From Muribaculaceae bacterium (lineage in GTDB: Bacteria > Bacteroidota > Bacteroidia > Bacteroidales > Muribaculaceae): a DNA stretch of 64,000 bases. Location: NCBI GenBank assembly GCA_029068655.1, contig JAIECF010000112.1, positions 36,616-100,615 of the forward strand, read 5' to 3'. A program made the position numbers and the translations under genes. Positions 49,594 through 58,100 of this stretch are shown here, in pieces. The stretch's first letter is position 1. Each line of letters begins with the position of its first letter. The notes under the pieces are model-generated. The model did not search any database, had not been told where the DNA came from, and saw only the letters and a program-made list of their open reading frames with translations.

Positions 49594-50264
49594 GAAAGAT
49601 TAAAATACTCTTGGTAGATGACGACCTTAAAAATTCTATGTTGCTGAAACGCTTCATAGAGGCAGACGGATATGAAGTGATATATGCCAATAATGGTAAG
49701 GTAGGATTGGAAATGTATAGAAATGAGAATCCTGACCTTATACTTCTTGACATAAATATGCCGGAACTCGACGGTTTTGAGATGGCAAGGATAATCCGAC
49801 AAAATGACAAAAAGGTTGTGATTTTCTTCCTGACAGACCGCACTGATAAAGTGGATAGATTACATGGTTTCTCATTAAAAGGCAATGACTATATTCCCAA
49901 ACCTTTTTATCCTGAAGAGCTGATAGCAAGGATTCATGAGCGTTTTGACAGCGTGACACTTGATCAGGATATAGAGTTTACAATTGGCGACACCATATTC
50001 CGCCCTAATCTTTCCTCTCTGACTTATTCCGGTGAGACCCATTCATTATCGGTGCGCCAGACAGAGATACTGCAAATGCTTGCAGAAAACATCGGTCGAC
50101 TGGTAGAGCGCGATGATATTCTCGAAAATATATGGGGAGATGCGAGCTATTCCAACTCACTTGCTCTCAATGTTCAGATCACCTATATCCGTCGTCTGCT
50201 TACTGACCCTAAAATTTCAATAGTCTCGATCAAGAAGAAAGGCTATATACTCTCCGTAGAATAA
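49590..50264 (+). CDS. OmpR-family response regulator
   Basis: 224 residues from the ATG at 49590 (MRKIKILLVDDDLKNSMLLK), which overlaps the kinase stop (ATGA). The receiver domain has DDD at 10-12, the phospho-acceptor Asp54 in DLILLDINMPELDG and the conserved Lys in YIPKPFYPEEL. The C-terminal winged helix is of the Trans_reg_C type (LSVRQTEILQMLAENIGRLV ... NVQITYIRRLLTDPKISIVS). It forms a two-component pair with the kinase and probably binds between the two divergent operons. The longer frame to 49563 would start inside the kinase gene and lacks the receiver pattern. Confidence 0.94.
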   Translation: MRKIKILLVDDDLKNSMLLKRFIEADGYEVIYANNGKVGLEMYRNENPDLILLDINMPELDGFEMARIIRQNDKKVVIFFLTDRTDKVDRLHGFSLKGNDYIPKPFYPEELIARIHERFDSVTLDQDIEFTIGDTIFRPNLSSLTYSGETHSLSVRQTEILQMLAENIGRLVERDDILENIWGDASYSNSLALNVQITYIRRLLTDPKISIVSIKKKGYILSVE

Positions 50265-50379
50265 ATACGTATAAGTCACCTGAAATTAGATGGGAGATAA
50301 AACAACTTCTCAGAAGTATTGTTTCTAAGTTATAAACGATAGGCTTCGTGATTTCATTATACCGCAAAACCAGAACACA

Positions 50380-50979
50380 ATGAAGAAGAAATATTGTCTG
50401 CTCCTACTTTTGGGTTTATTGCTGTCGTCGCTCTCTGCTTCGTCGCAACTCCGCTATGGTTTCCGACTCGGAGGTTCTATCGCCAAGGCGACGCTCTGTG
50501 ATGCTTCCGGAATGTCTTTGAAAAATGGCAGCGGTTTCAGTGGTGGTCTATTGCTGGAATATCAGATGGAAAGCTGTGGTTTCGCTCCGGATATCGCAGT
50601 GCTCTATACTCGGTACAGCTCGCGGCTGATTGACGAGGTCTCGGGACCTACTAAATTAGGAAGGGACTTCATCGAAGTACCTCTGCATCTCAAATATAAG
50701 TTTTATCTTTCTTCGACCAATAATCTGGTAGCTCCGATGGTTTATACAGGACCTTCTATTTTGTGTCGCCTTGGGAAGTCCAATCCTGAGCATATGTCAG
50801 CCAAATCCATACAGCCGGGATGGGATGTAGGCATTGGTCTTGATATTATCAACTTTATCCAGCTTTCGGCAGGCTACCGTTTCGGTTTCGGCAATGCGTT
50901 GAGCCAGAATGCCGTGCCCGGCGCCTGCCTCCACTCCAATGGCTGGAACGTCTCCGCCAACATTATCTTCGACTTCTGA
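50380..50979 (+). CDS. Small outer membrane beta-barrel protein (OMP_b-brl_2)
   Basis: 199 residues, signal peptide MKKKYCLLLLLGLLLSSLSA, then an eight-strand-type barrel (RYGFRLGGSIAKATL, FIEVPLHLKYKFYLSS, NGWNVSANIIFDF) ending in Phe, as in the porin-like PF13568 family. The start lies 115 bases after the response regulator, without an obvious promoter, so it could be part of the same transcript. Function is likely structural or a small porin; substrate unknown. Confidence 0.83.
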   Translation: MKKKYCLLLLLGLLLSSLSASSQLRYGFRLGGSIAKATLCDASGMSLKNGSGFSGGLLLEYQMESCGFAPDIAVLYTRYSSRLIDEVSGPTKLGRDFIEVPLHLKYKFYLSSTNNLVAPMVYTGPSILCRLGKSNPEHMSAKSIQPGWDVGIGLDIINFIQLSAGYRFGFGNALSQNAVPGACLHSNGWNVSANIIFDF

Positions 50980-51130
50980 TTTAATTTGAATTTCACGCAG
51001 TGCAGGAATTCCTCAAGCTCCTCTTCTCCATGAAGTCGGCGTATCAATAATCACTAAAAATATACATTGTATATTTTCTACTATGTTTGGATGGATTTTT
51101 CGCAAATTATATGGATATCCTTTTTTTGCT

Positions 51131-51138
51131 TATATTTG
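51131..51138 (+). promoter_or_regulatory. -7 box upstream of the DKNYY gene
   Basis: TATATTTG. No TTTG is seen at the -33 position. It lies four bases before the ATG of the 34-codon candidate frame and about 220 bases before the DKNYY gene. Confidence 0.5.
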
Positions 51139-51142
51139 CGAA

Positions 51143-51247
51143 ATGAATCTTTTAAGAACTACAAAGAAAAAACAGTCTGTTGGCAAGTGTCTCTATGGGA
51201 TAATTCAAATCGTTCGACGGTGCCCTCCGTATCGGAATGGCTGTTAA
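51143..51247 (+). CDS. Candidate small basic ORF (34 codons) in the leader of the DKNYY gene
   Basis: ATG 51143 to TAA 51245-51247 encodes MNLLRTTKKKQSVGKCLYGI then IQIVRRCPPYRNGC. It is highly basic with three cysteines. The rest of the 380-base gap 50980-51360 shows no gene or hairpin of note. Coding status is uncertain: no homologue is known to me, and it could be a leader sequence only. Confidence 0.25.
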   Translation: MNLLRTTKKKQSVGKCLYGIIQIVRRCPPYRNGC

Positions 51248-51360
51248 TGAGTAGTACTACAACTATTTTCTTAAAAGCACTCGGTTTATAGTCATGGAGA
51301 ATAGTCAAAAGTAAAAATAAACCTTGCCGTATTTCAATCGTCATAATAAGAAAAGAAGTT

Positions 51361-51981
51361 ATGAAAAAGCTATTCTTATTAACATTCTTGCTATTGGGAT
51401 TTGTATTTGATGGCATATCGGCACAGGATAGGCATGACGGTCACAGGGCTCACGAGGCTTATGGGCAGCATGACCGACATCATCACCGGTCTCCATACTT
51501 TGTCAATGACGGCAAGGTCTTTTTTGAAGGACGTGAACTGAAAGACGCTTCCGCTTCAAGTTTTACGATACTGAAGGACGGATATGCCAAAGACACCTGG
51601 AACGTCTATTATTTCGGGCGCGTGATCAATGACGCATCAAGCAATTCCTTCAAAGTTCTCGGCTACGGCTATGCAAAGGATACATGGAATGTATATTACA
51701 ATGGTGTCAGGATTCCGGATGCTTCCAGTAACAGCTTTACTGTCCTGTCAGACTGGTATGCCAAAGATTCCTGGAATGCATATTACGATGGTCATAAGAT
51801 TTCCGATGCATCATCCGGTAGCTTCAAGGTGCTCCGTGACGGTTATGCCAAAGACACATGGAACGTTTTTTTCGATGGTCGGAAGATTGAGGATGCGAGC
51901 CCGGGGAGCTTCAAGGTCCTTCACGACGGCTATGCCAAAGATACATGGAACACTTATTATTACGGCAAGGCAATTAAATGA
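51361..51981 (+). CDS. Exported DKNYY-repeat protein
   Basis: 206 residues. The signal peptide (MKKLFLLTFLLLGFVFDGIS, cleavage near AQ) is followed by a His-rich stretch (DRHDGHRAHEAYGQHDRHHH) that could bind metal, then five tandem repeats of about 30 residues. Each repeat has the pattern DASxxSFxVLxxxYAKDxWN followed by VYYxG, the DKNYY (PF13644) type. The DNA repeats are visibly conserved as well, so copy-number change by recombination is possible. DKNYY proteins are exported beta-repeat proteins of unknown function. No operon partner follows within 367 bases. Confidence 0.87.
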   Translation: MKKLFLLTFLLLGFVFDGISAQDRHDGHRAHEAYGQHDRHHHRSPYFVNDGKVFFEGRELKDASASSFTILKDGYAKDTWNVYYFGRVINDASSNSFKVLGYGYAKDTWNVYYNGVRIPDASSNSFTVLSDWYAKDSWNAYYDGHKISDASSGSFKVLRDGYAKDTWNVFFDGRKIEDASPGSFKVLHDGYAKDTWNTYYYGKAIK

Positions 51982-52220
51982 TGAGTCCACATAAAAATGG
52001 ACCTGAATCTGAACTCGTAGCTGATAGGAAAGATATAGACTAGTGAATCTATGTCACCCGTGGGATTGTAGACTTCATCGAGATAAACTATAGGTGATGG
52101 ATACAGCATTGACCTGGGATAAATAGTGGAAATGTAACCTTAGTATAAACATATGTTTATAAATCAGTCTTCTCGTTAATTTTTATACATCACAAGCCTT
52201 CTCTATCCAATTATTTTTCG

Positions 52221-52294
52221 TAAATTTGAATCCGGAATATACCATTGTGTCATTTATTCCGGCTTTAACTGCAATTCATACCCTTTTGGGTATG
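52221..52294 (+). promoter_or_regulatory. -7 box with two following hairpins (possible leader or small RNA)
   Basis: TAAATTTG (52221-52228) is followed by CCGGAATA (52232-52239) pairing with TATTCCGG (52255-52262), and by the palindrome CATACCC-TTTT-GGGTATG (52277-52294). The rest of 51982-52220 shows no gene. This might be a short regulatory RNA ahead of the next operon. Confidence 0.4.
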
Positions 52295-52315
52295 GATTAA
52301 TTCTGGTTTTTAATT

Positions 52316-52323
52316 TAACTTTG
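52316..52323 (+). promoter_or_regulatory. -7 box for the PagL-like operon
   Basis: TAACTTTG, 26 bases before the ATG of the 38-codon frame at 52349. The -33 region (TATGG at the expected position) is poor. Confidence 0.55.
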
Positions 52324-52348
52324 CGAAAAGAATAAGAATATTCAAATA

Positions 52349-52465
52349 ATGAATCGACATGACATTTCTTGTAATGGGTTTGACTGCAATTTGCGTCGCT
52401 ATTTGTCTCTTGGCATTATGATATGTGGAATTTTCCTGACGGCGATTCTTCATTGTGTTCATTGA
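52349..52465 (+). CDS. Candidate small membrane peptide (38 residues)
   Basis: ATG 52349 to TGA 52463-52465: MNRHDISCNGFDCNLRRYLS then LGIMICGIFLTAILHCVH. The second half is a hydrophobic helix (YLSLGIMICGIFLTAILH) long enough to cross the membrane once. It sits just downstream of a -7 box and 29 bases before the 81-codon gene, so it would be the first cistron of that transcript. No family is recognised. Confidence 0.4.
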   Translation: MNRHDISCNGFDCNLRRYLSLGIMICGIFLTAILHCVH

Positions 52466-52494
52466 AAACTGATTGTCACTGATCCTGAAGACTT

Positions 52495-52740
52495 ATGAAG
52501 ATAATATTTGCAAACATAATATTTTGCCTTATAGTGATTTCCTCTATATATGCTGAGTATAGGGCTATGACAACCCTGAAAGCAGAATATGAGGCTCTGA
52601 GCGTATCGTATGACAAAGAAGGAAATCCTAAGGAGGAATTACGTAATGGATTCTTCAATATCTTCAATCAGAAGACCTGTAATTATATAACATACAATCA
52701 GATCAACTCTTTCGAGAGCCAGCACCTCCTTCGAGGATGA
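52495..52740 (+). CDS. Small exported or membrane-anchored protein, unknown function
   Basis: 81 residues, with a hydrophobic N-terminus (MKIIFANIIFCLIVISSIYA) that is either a signal peptide or a single anchor. The rest is charged (LKAEYEALSVSYDKEGNPKE) with CNYITYNQINSFESQHLL at the end. I do not recognise it. Its stop overlaps the ATG of the next gene (ATGA, 52737-52740), which supports it being a real, translated gene in the PagL-like operon. Confidence 0.65.
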   Translation: MKIIFANIIFCLIVISSIYAEYRAMTTLKAEYEALSVSYDKEGNPKEELRNGFFNIFNQKTCNYITYNQINSFESQHLLRG

Positions 52741-53708
52741 GAGCTTCTGATCTCAATATCCTTAAGAAAATGAACAGACAGATTACATTAATTTCGTATC
52801 TATCGACTCTACTGATTGCATTGATTGTATCGTCATGCAACAACGACATATTTATCGAAAGCGAAAATCTTCCTGATATAACAGATATCACTCTTGATGG
52901 AAACGGCGAACAATGGTCTTCCGCATTCTCAAGAAAGGGGTTGACACGTATATATGTCAATCCCGAAGATTCTTCCGACGACGCTAAATATCTGAAGTAT
53001 TATGGTATTAACGGTGATGTCGTCGATGCTACGTGTCCCTTCGATGAACTTAAGGACATTCAGTATGATACGCCTGTTAGGAATTACTCGATCGGCTGCT
53101 ATGGTGGAATGATATACGTTATATGTAATTACAATGTGCTGCCTAAAAAGACTGTAAAGGTCTTCCTGGAGTATGATTACGGTATGACTAAGGTGATTAA
53201 TGTCACGATGACCGAAGGCAAGCCGATTGAGATGAGAGTCGATATGCCGCATGGAGAGCCAAAAGTGGAATGGGATTTCGAGAAAATTTCCCATAGGAGA
53301 ACTATGACGAACAACAGTTCACTCACGCAGAAACTCCAATTGGATCCTTTTGAAGAGTCAAGATGCAGCGATCAGGTGATTCCAAAGGATTCCTGGGCTG
53401 TGGGCCTGACCTTTGACATGTCCATGCCGACCTATATATTTCAAGAATGGGCATGGGAGGAATATGAAGGTATTCGCCTCGGAGAAAGAAGGTCATTCCC
53501 TCAGACCGTATATGCGCAAGACAGGCTGATGGTTGCGGTGCCTCCTTACACTAAAGCGACAGTAACGTACACTATCAACTACAGTAGGTTCACCCAGACG
53601 GGCACAATAAGTCTGTATAATCCTGTGGATGATAGTTGGTATGATGAGGATGTGACATGGACAGCGATCTATGCCACAAGTTATGATTATACAGTTGAAT
53701 ATGAATAG
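52737..53708 (+). CDS. Exported lipoprotein, DUF5119-like
   Basis: 323 residues. The ATG at 52737 overlaps the previous stop by four bases; the ATG at 52770 (MNRQITLISYLSTLLIALIV) gives a more typical signal and is also possible. The lipobox-like LIVSSC places Cys at about residue 34, followed by NNDIFIESENLPDI. The remainder is beta-rich (YSIGCYGGMIYVICNYNVLP), reminiscent of the DUF5119 lipoproteins found with Bacteroidetes adhesin (fimbria-like) genes. No fimbrial genes are in the window, so that is only a resemblance. Middle gene of the operon with the PagL-like protein. Confidence 0.65.
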   Translation: MRASDLNILKKMNRQITLISYLSTLLIALIVSSCNNDIFIESENLPDITDITLDGNGEQWSSAFSRKGLTRIYVNPEDSSDDAKYLKYYGINGDVVDATCPFDELKDIQYDTPVRNYSIGCYGGMIYVICNYNVLPKKTVKVFLEYDYGMTKVINVTMTEGKPIEMRVDMPHGEPKVEWDFEKISHRRTMTNNSSLTQKLQLDPFEESRCSDQVIPKDSWAVGLTFDMSMPTYIFQEWAWEEYEGIRLGERRSFPQTVYAQDRLMVAVPPYTKATVTYTINYSRFTQTGTISLYNPVDDSWYDEDVTWTAIYATSYDYTVEYE

Positions 53709-54891
53709 GATTGCAATTACGATCATAAGCGTGTTTTTATGCGCTTGCAGTGGGTTGGCGTCCGACTCCATACCCTCGGGTTTTTCACGTATTCCTGAAT
53801 GGCGTGTCGGTATCGAGGCTTATCCCGCATGGGTTCCAGGCACAAGTGGATTCCTTAAGGGAGACAATCCGGAAGAGAAGCGGATAAACAGAGGCTTTTC
53901 AGGAGGCTTCCGTGCTGATTTCAGTTTCAACCCGTCGACTCGTGAAGGGATCCTTTACCGAGGTCTTTATCAAGGCATAGGTGTGGGAGCATCTACCTAT
54001 TTCTCATCCCGACTGTTCGGCACCCCTGTTTCTGTCTATGCCTATCAAGGTGCTCCCATCGCGCGTTTCAGCGATAGGGTATGGCTTGGATACGAATGGC
54101 AGTTCGGAGCTGCTTTCGGTTGGAAGCACTTCAATCAGCAGACACCCGACAACAACGCCGTGATAAGTACCTCGGTCACGGCCCACATGGGCATTGGATT
54201 GAAACTGCACTATACTCTTTCGGAAAGATGGGCGATGACGGTCGGAGTAGCTGCAAGGCACTATTCTAACGGCAATACTTCTTGGCCAAACAAAGGTCTT
54301 AACTCCTTGGGTGCAACCGTTGGAATCGAATATCTACTAAATCCTTGCCGCGAAACACCGCCAATCTGCAATGATGGAATATTTGAAGAGGTAGACAGAG
54401 GAAGGTGGCTTTTCGACTTAATGGCATACGGAGCATGGAGAAAGAGGGTAGTGAATATCGGTGACCCGATGGAGCCGCAATTGTGTCCCGGAAAATTCGG
54501 CGTTCTCGGATTGCAGCTGTCTCCTTTGCGCCGAATCAACCGCTGGGTATCGATCGGGCCGTCGTTAGACGTGCAATGGGACGAAAGCGCAGGACTCTTT
54601 CCTTACTGGGTGGAGGGGACAACCGGCGATATGATCAGGTTCGTACATCCTTCGTTCGGTAAGCAACTGAGTGTCGGTGTTTCTGCACACGCAGAACTGA
54701 CGATGCCCATATTTACGTTAAATGGTGGCTTAGGCTACGACTTTATTAATCCGAAAGGAGACAGGGCTTTCTATCAGACATTGAGTCTTAAGACCTTCAT
54801 AACGAGGAATATCTATATCAATACCGGATATAGTCTCAGAAATTTCAAGGATCCCCGCAACCTCATGCTTGGTGTCGGCTTCCGTCTGTAG
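53701..54891 (+). CDS. PagL-like acyloxyacyl hydrolase (lipid A 3-O-deacylase family)
   Basis: 396 residues from the ATG at 53701 (MNRIAITIISVFLCACSGLA, signal or lipobox); an upstream frame start at 53671 lies inside the previous gene. The PagL-type motif ARHYSNGNTSWPNKGLNSLG holds the expected His-x-Ser-Asn active-site pattern. Further beta-strand pairs (GIGLKLHYTLSERWAMTVGV) fit an outer-membrane barrel. It is longer than classical PagL (about 170 residues): the C-terminal 190 residues seem to be a second barrel-like part ending in RNLMLGVGFRL. It should remove an acyl chain from lipid A or a related lipid. It overlaps the DUF5119-like gene by eight bases. Confidence 0.8.
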   Translation: MNRIAITIISVFLCACSGLASDSIPSGFSRIPEWRVGIEAYPAWVPGTSGFLKGDNPEEKRINRGFSGGFRADFSFNPSTREGILYRGLYQGIGVGASTYFSSRLFGTPVSVYAYQGAPIARFSDRVWLGYEWQFGAAFGWKHFNQQTPDNNAVISTSVTAHMGIGLKLHYTLSERWAMTVGVAARHYSNGNTSWPNKGLNSLGATVGIEYLLNPCRETPPICNDGIFEEVDRGRWLFDLMAYGAWRKRVVNIGDPMEPQLCPGKFGVLGLQLSPLRRINRWVSIGPSLDVQWDESAGLFPYWVEGTTGDMIRFVHPSFGKQLSVGVSAHAELTMPIFTLNGGLGYDFINPKGDRAFYQTLSLKTFITRNIYINTGYSLRNFKDPRNLMLGVGFRL

Positions 54892-55048
54892 TGTTTCCGA
54901 CAGAGCCGTGTGGGAAACAGACATTTCGGAAATACAAAGTTATAAATCTTTGTGGATATACTCGAGCAAGGAAAGTTGAGCTGATAATTCTTTGGATATC
55001 CATTAGGAAAATGGTGGCAATTGCAGTGTAATGCAAACAACTTGATGA

Positions 55049-55070
55049 CTTATGTGTTTCTATGTTAAGG
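55049..55070. repeat. Distant relic of the AGACAGAAGCACATAAGG-family repeat
   Basis: CTTATGTGTTTCTATGTTAA then GG resembles the half-unit CTTATGTGTTTCTGTCTTAA at 23285-23304, with two changes. It shows that the family is not confined to the 20-25 kb block. Confidence 0.5.
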
Positions 55071-55158
55071 AATCTTAAGCCTATCTATGGCTTACCCTTA
55101 TTGACCTTAAAAATTAAACCTATAAGTTCGCCTGCGAATCTTAATTAAAGAAGTACTA

Positions 55159-58100
55159 ATGAATAAACAGATTCTCGACGGCTGCACTGCGGCAGCACAT
55201 GTGGCTTACGCTATGAGCGAGATAGCCACCATCTATCCCATAACTCCGATAGCCTCCATGGGAGACACCGCCAAGAAATGGGGAATGAAAGGACGCCTTA
55301 ATCTATTCGGACAGAAACTTGAAGTTAGGGAGATGGAGAGTGAGCTCGGAGCTGCCGGGGCGGTGCATGGCGCGCTTGCCGGAGGCGGCTTGGCCACTAC
55401 ATTTACAGCTTCGCAGGGACTTATGCTTATGATTCCCAATATGTATAAGATCGCTGGAGAACTTTTGCCTGCTGTCTTTCACGTGGGATGCCGTTCACTT
55501 GCCAATCATGCTTTATCGATATTCGGCGACCATCAGGATGTAATGGAATGTCGTGCCACCGGTTTTACGATGCTCGTATCCTCTTCTGTGCAGGAAACCA
55601 TGGATCTGGCTGTAGTTGCTCATATAGCTGCAATAAAGGGTTCTCTACCTGTATTGCATTTCTTTGACGGCTGGCGTACCAGCTCTGAAATGGACACAAT
55701 CGATGTGATAGACTATGACAGCATCGCAAAGATTATGCCGTATGATGAAGTGGAGGCTTTCCGCCGTCGCGCCATGAATCCCGAGCATCCTGACACACGC
55801 GGTACCGCCCAGAATGCAGATGTATATTTCCAGAACAGTGAGGCAGCCAACCGCTATTACGATGCTTTTCCATCGATTGTGCAGGAGGCGATGGATTCCC
55901 TTGCAGGAATTACCGGTCGGCAATATCATCTGGTCGACTATGTCGGAGCACCTGATGCCGACAGGGTTATCGTGATAATGGCTTCCGGGGCGGAGGTGGC
56001 TGCCGAGACCTGCGAGTGGCTTAACAGTGAGAAAGGTTATAAGACGGGCGTTTTAAAGGTGCGTCTATACCGTCCATTCCCGGCCGAGCAGCTTCTTCAT
56101 GCTCTCCCTCCTACCGTCAAATCCATAGCGGTCCTTGATCGTACGAAAGAACCGGGTTCGATACATGAACCATTGTGTCAGGACGTGATGACGGCTCTAT
56201 TCGAAGCCGGCCGAACTGATATAAAAGTGATTGGCGGTCGTTACGGGCTATCAAGCAAGGAGTTTGATCCATCAATGGTGAAGGCAGTCTTCGATGAACT
56301 CGCATCAGAGCAGCCTAAGCGTACATTTACTGTCGGTATTAATGACGATGTGACTCACCTGTCTCTCGCTCCCGAGGAGCGCATAAATACCCTGGTGTCA
56401 TCTGATTGTTTTCAGGCTATTCTTTATGGTATTGGCAACGATGGTACTGTCGGTGGTACCAAACAGGCAGCCTCGGTTCTTGCCGGTGACCCCGATCTAT
56501 ATGCACAGGCATATTTCAGTTATTCGGCAAAGAAATCGGGAGGCTACACAATTTCTCAGCTCCGCGTGGGACATTCTCCTGTGACTTCAGCGTATTCAAT
56601 TATGGATGCTGACTATGTGGGCTGTCATAAGACATCCTACGTAAATCGTTTCGATATGCTCGAAAGGATACGTGAAGGTGGAATATTCGTTCTCAATTCT
56701 CCTTGGACAGAGGATCAGATGGTGAAGTTTCTGCCGCAGAAGATGCGTCGGCAGATTGCGGATAGGAAACTCCGATTCTATAATATCGATGCTGACTCGA
56801 TCGCTGCCAAGGTTGGGTTGGCACCACGCATCAATATGCCTATGGAGACCGTGATGCTCAAGTTGGCCGGAATAATGCCCTTCGAGAAGGCATATCAAGC
56901 TTTGCAGCAGACTATTAAGACTACATATATGCATGAAGGAGGCGAGGTGGTCGACCGTAACCTCAAGGCGATTTCCATGGCTCTTGATGCTCTGCATGAG
57001 ATTGATTATAATTCAATCGAAGGCTGGGCTTCCGCTCACGATCAGCCCTCCGATCGTCCGGCTCCTGTATATCCGAATGAAGCTCTAAAGAACTTCATAG
57101 AGAAAATCCATACCCCCTGTATTCATGGACAGGGTGATTCCATCCCGGTTTCCGCTCTCTCTCCCGACGGTGTGATTCCCAATGGATCTACTGCTTACGA
57201 ACACCGACGCATCGCTACTCGTGTGCCTGTGTGGAATGCGGAGAAATGTGTCGAGTGTGCCGAATGTTCACTCGTGTGTCCTCACGCTGCCATTCGTCCT
57301 TTCATAATTTCTGAGACAGAAGTTGCAGAATTGTCTGATTCTATCGCCACAAAGGAGGCTAAGGGTTCGTCAAGGTTGACCGGCTATCGCTTCAGGATTC
57401 AGAATTATCCTGAGGATTGTCTGGGATGCTCTTCGTGTTCGCTTATATGTCCGGGAAATGCCCTTACAATGACACCGATCGACGATGTGCTTGACCGGGA
57501 GATGGCAAATCTTGAATGGCTCAAGACACATGTGGAGCCGAAACCCTGGCTGCTGCCGGCTGCTACCGTCAATGGTTCTCAGTTGCGTGTTCCCGGCCTG
57601 CAGTTCTCGGGCGCATGCGCCGGTTGTGGCGAGACTCCATATGTCAAGTTGCTTACCCAGTTGTTTGGCAATCGTCTGCTTATCGCCAACGCCACAGGAT
57701 GCAGTTCTATATGGGGAGCTGACTATCCTTCTTCGGCCTATTGCGCCACTGATCCTGCCGGTAGGGGGCCGGCATGGGCTAACTCGCTTTTTGAAGACAA
57801 TGCAGAGTTTGGTTATGGCATACTGCTTGCTATGCGCCATCGCCGTAGTCGTCTGGAAAAGAGCGTGAAGGACCTTATAGCTTCGTCTTCGACGCCCGCT
57901 TTTCTGAAGGCACCGCTTGAAGCATGGTTCAATAGTCGCGATGATGCGGATGCTTCGGTCGCTACTGCCGATCAGTTGATGTCGTTGCTCGCTCCTATGG
58001 CTAAGGAGAACCCTGATTTGAAATCCTTGCTTGACCAGAGCGATTTGATGGCTTCTAAGACAGTCTGGGCAATCGGAGGAGACGGTTGGGCATACGATAT

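Noticed and set aside
51067..51291. A 74-codon plus-strand frame in the gap before the DKNYY gene
   Set aside because: It starts upstream of the -7 box and has no coding signature; only the 34-codon frame at 51143 fits the promoter position, and that one is itself weak.
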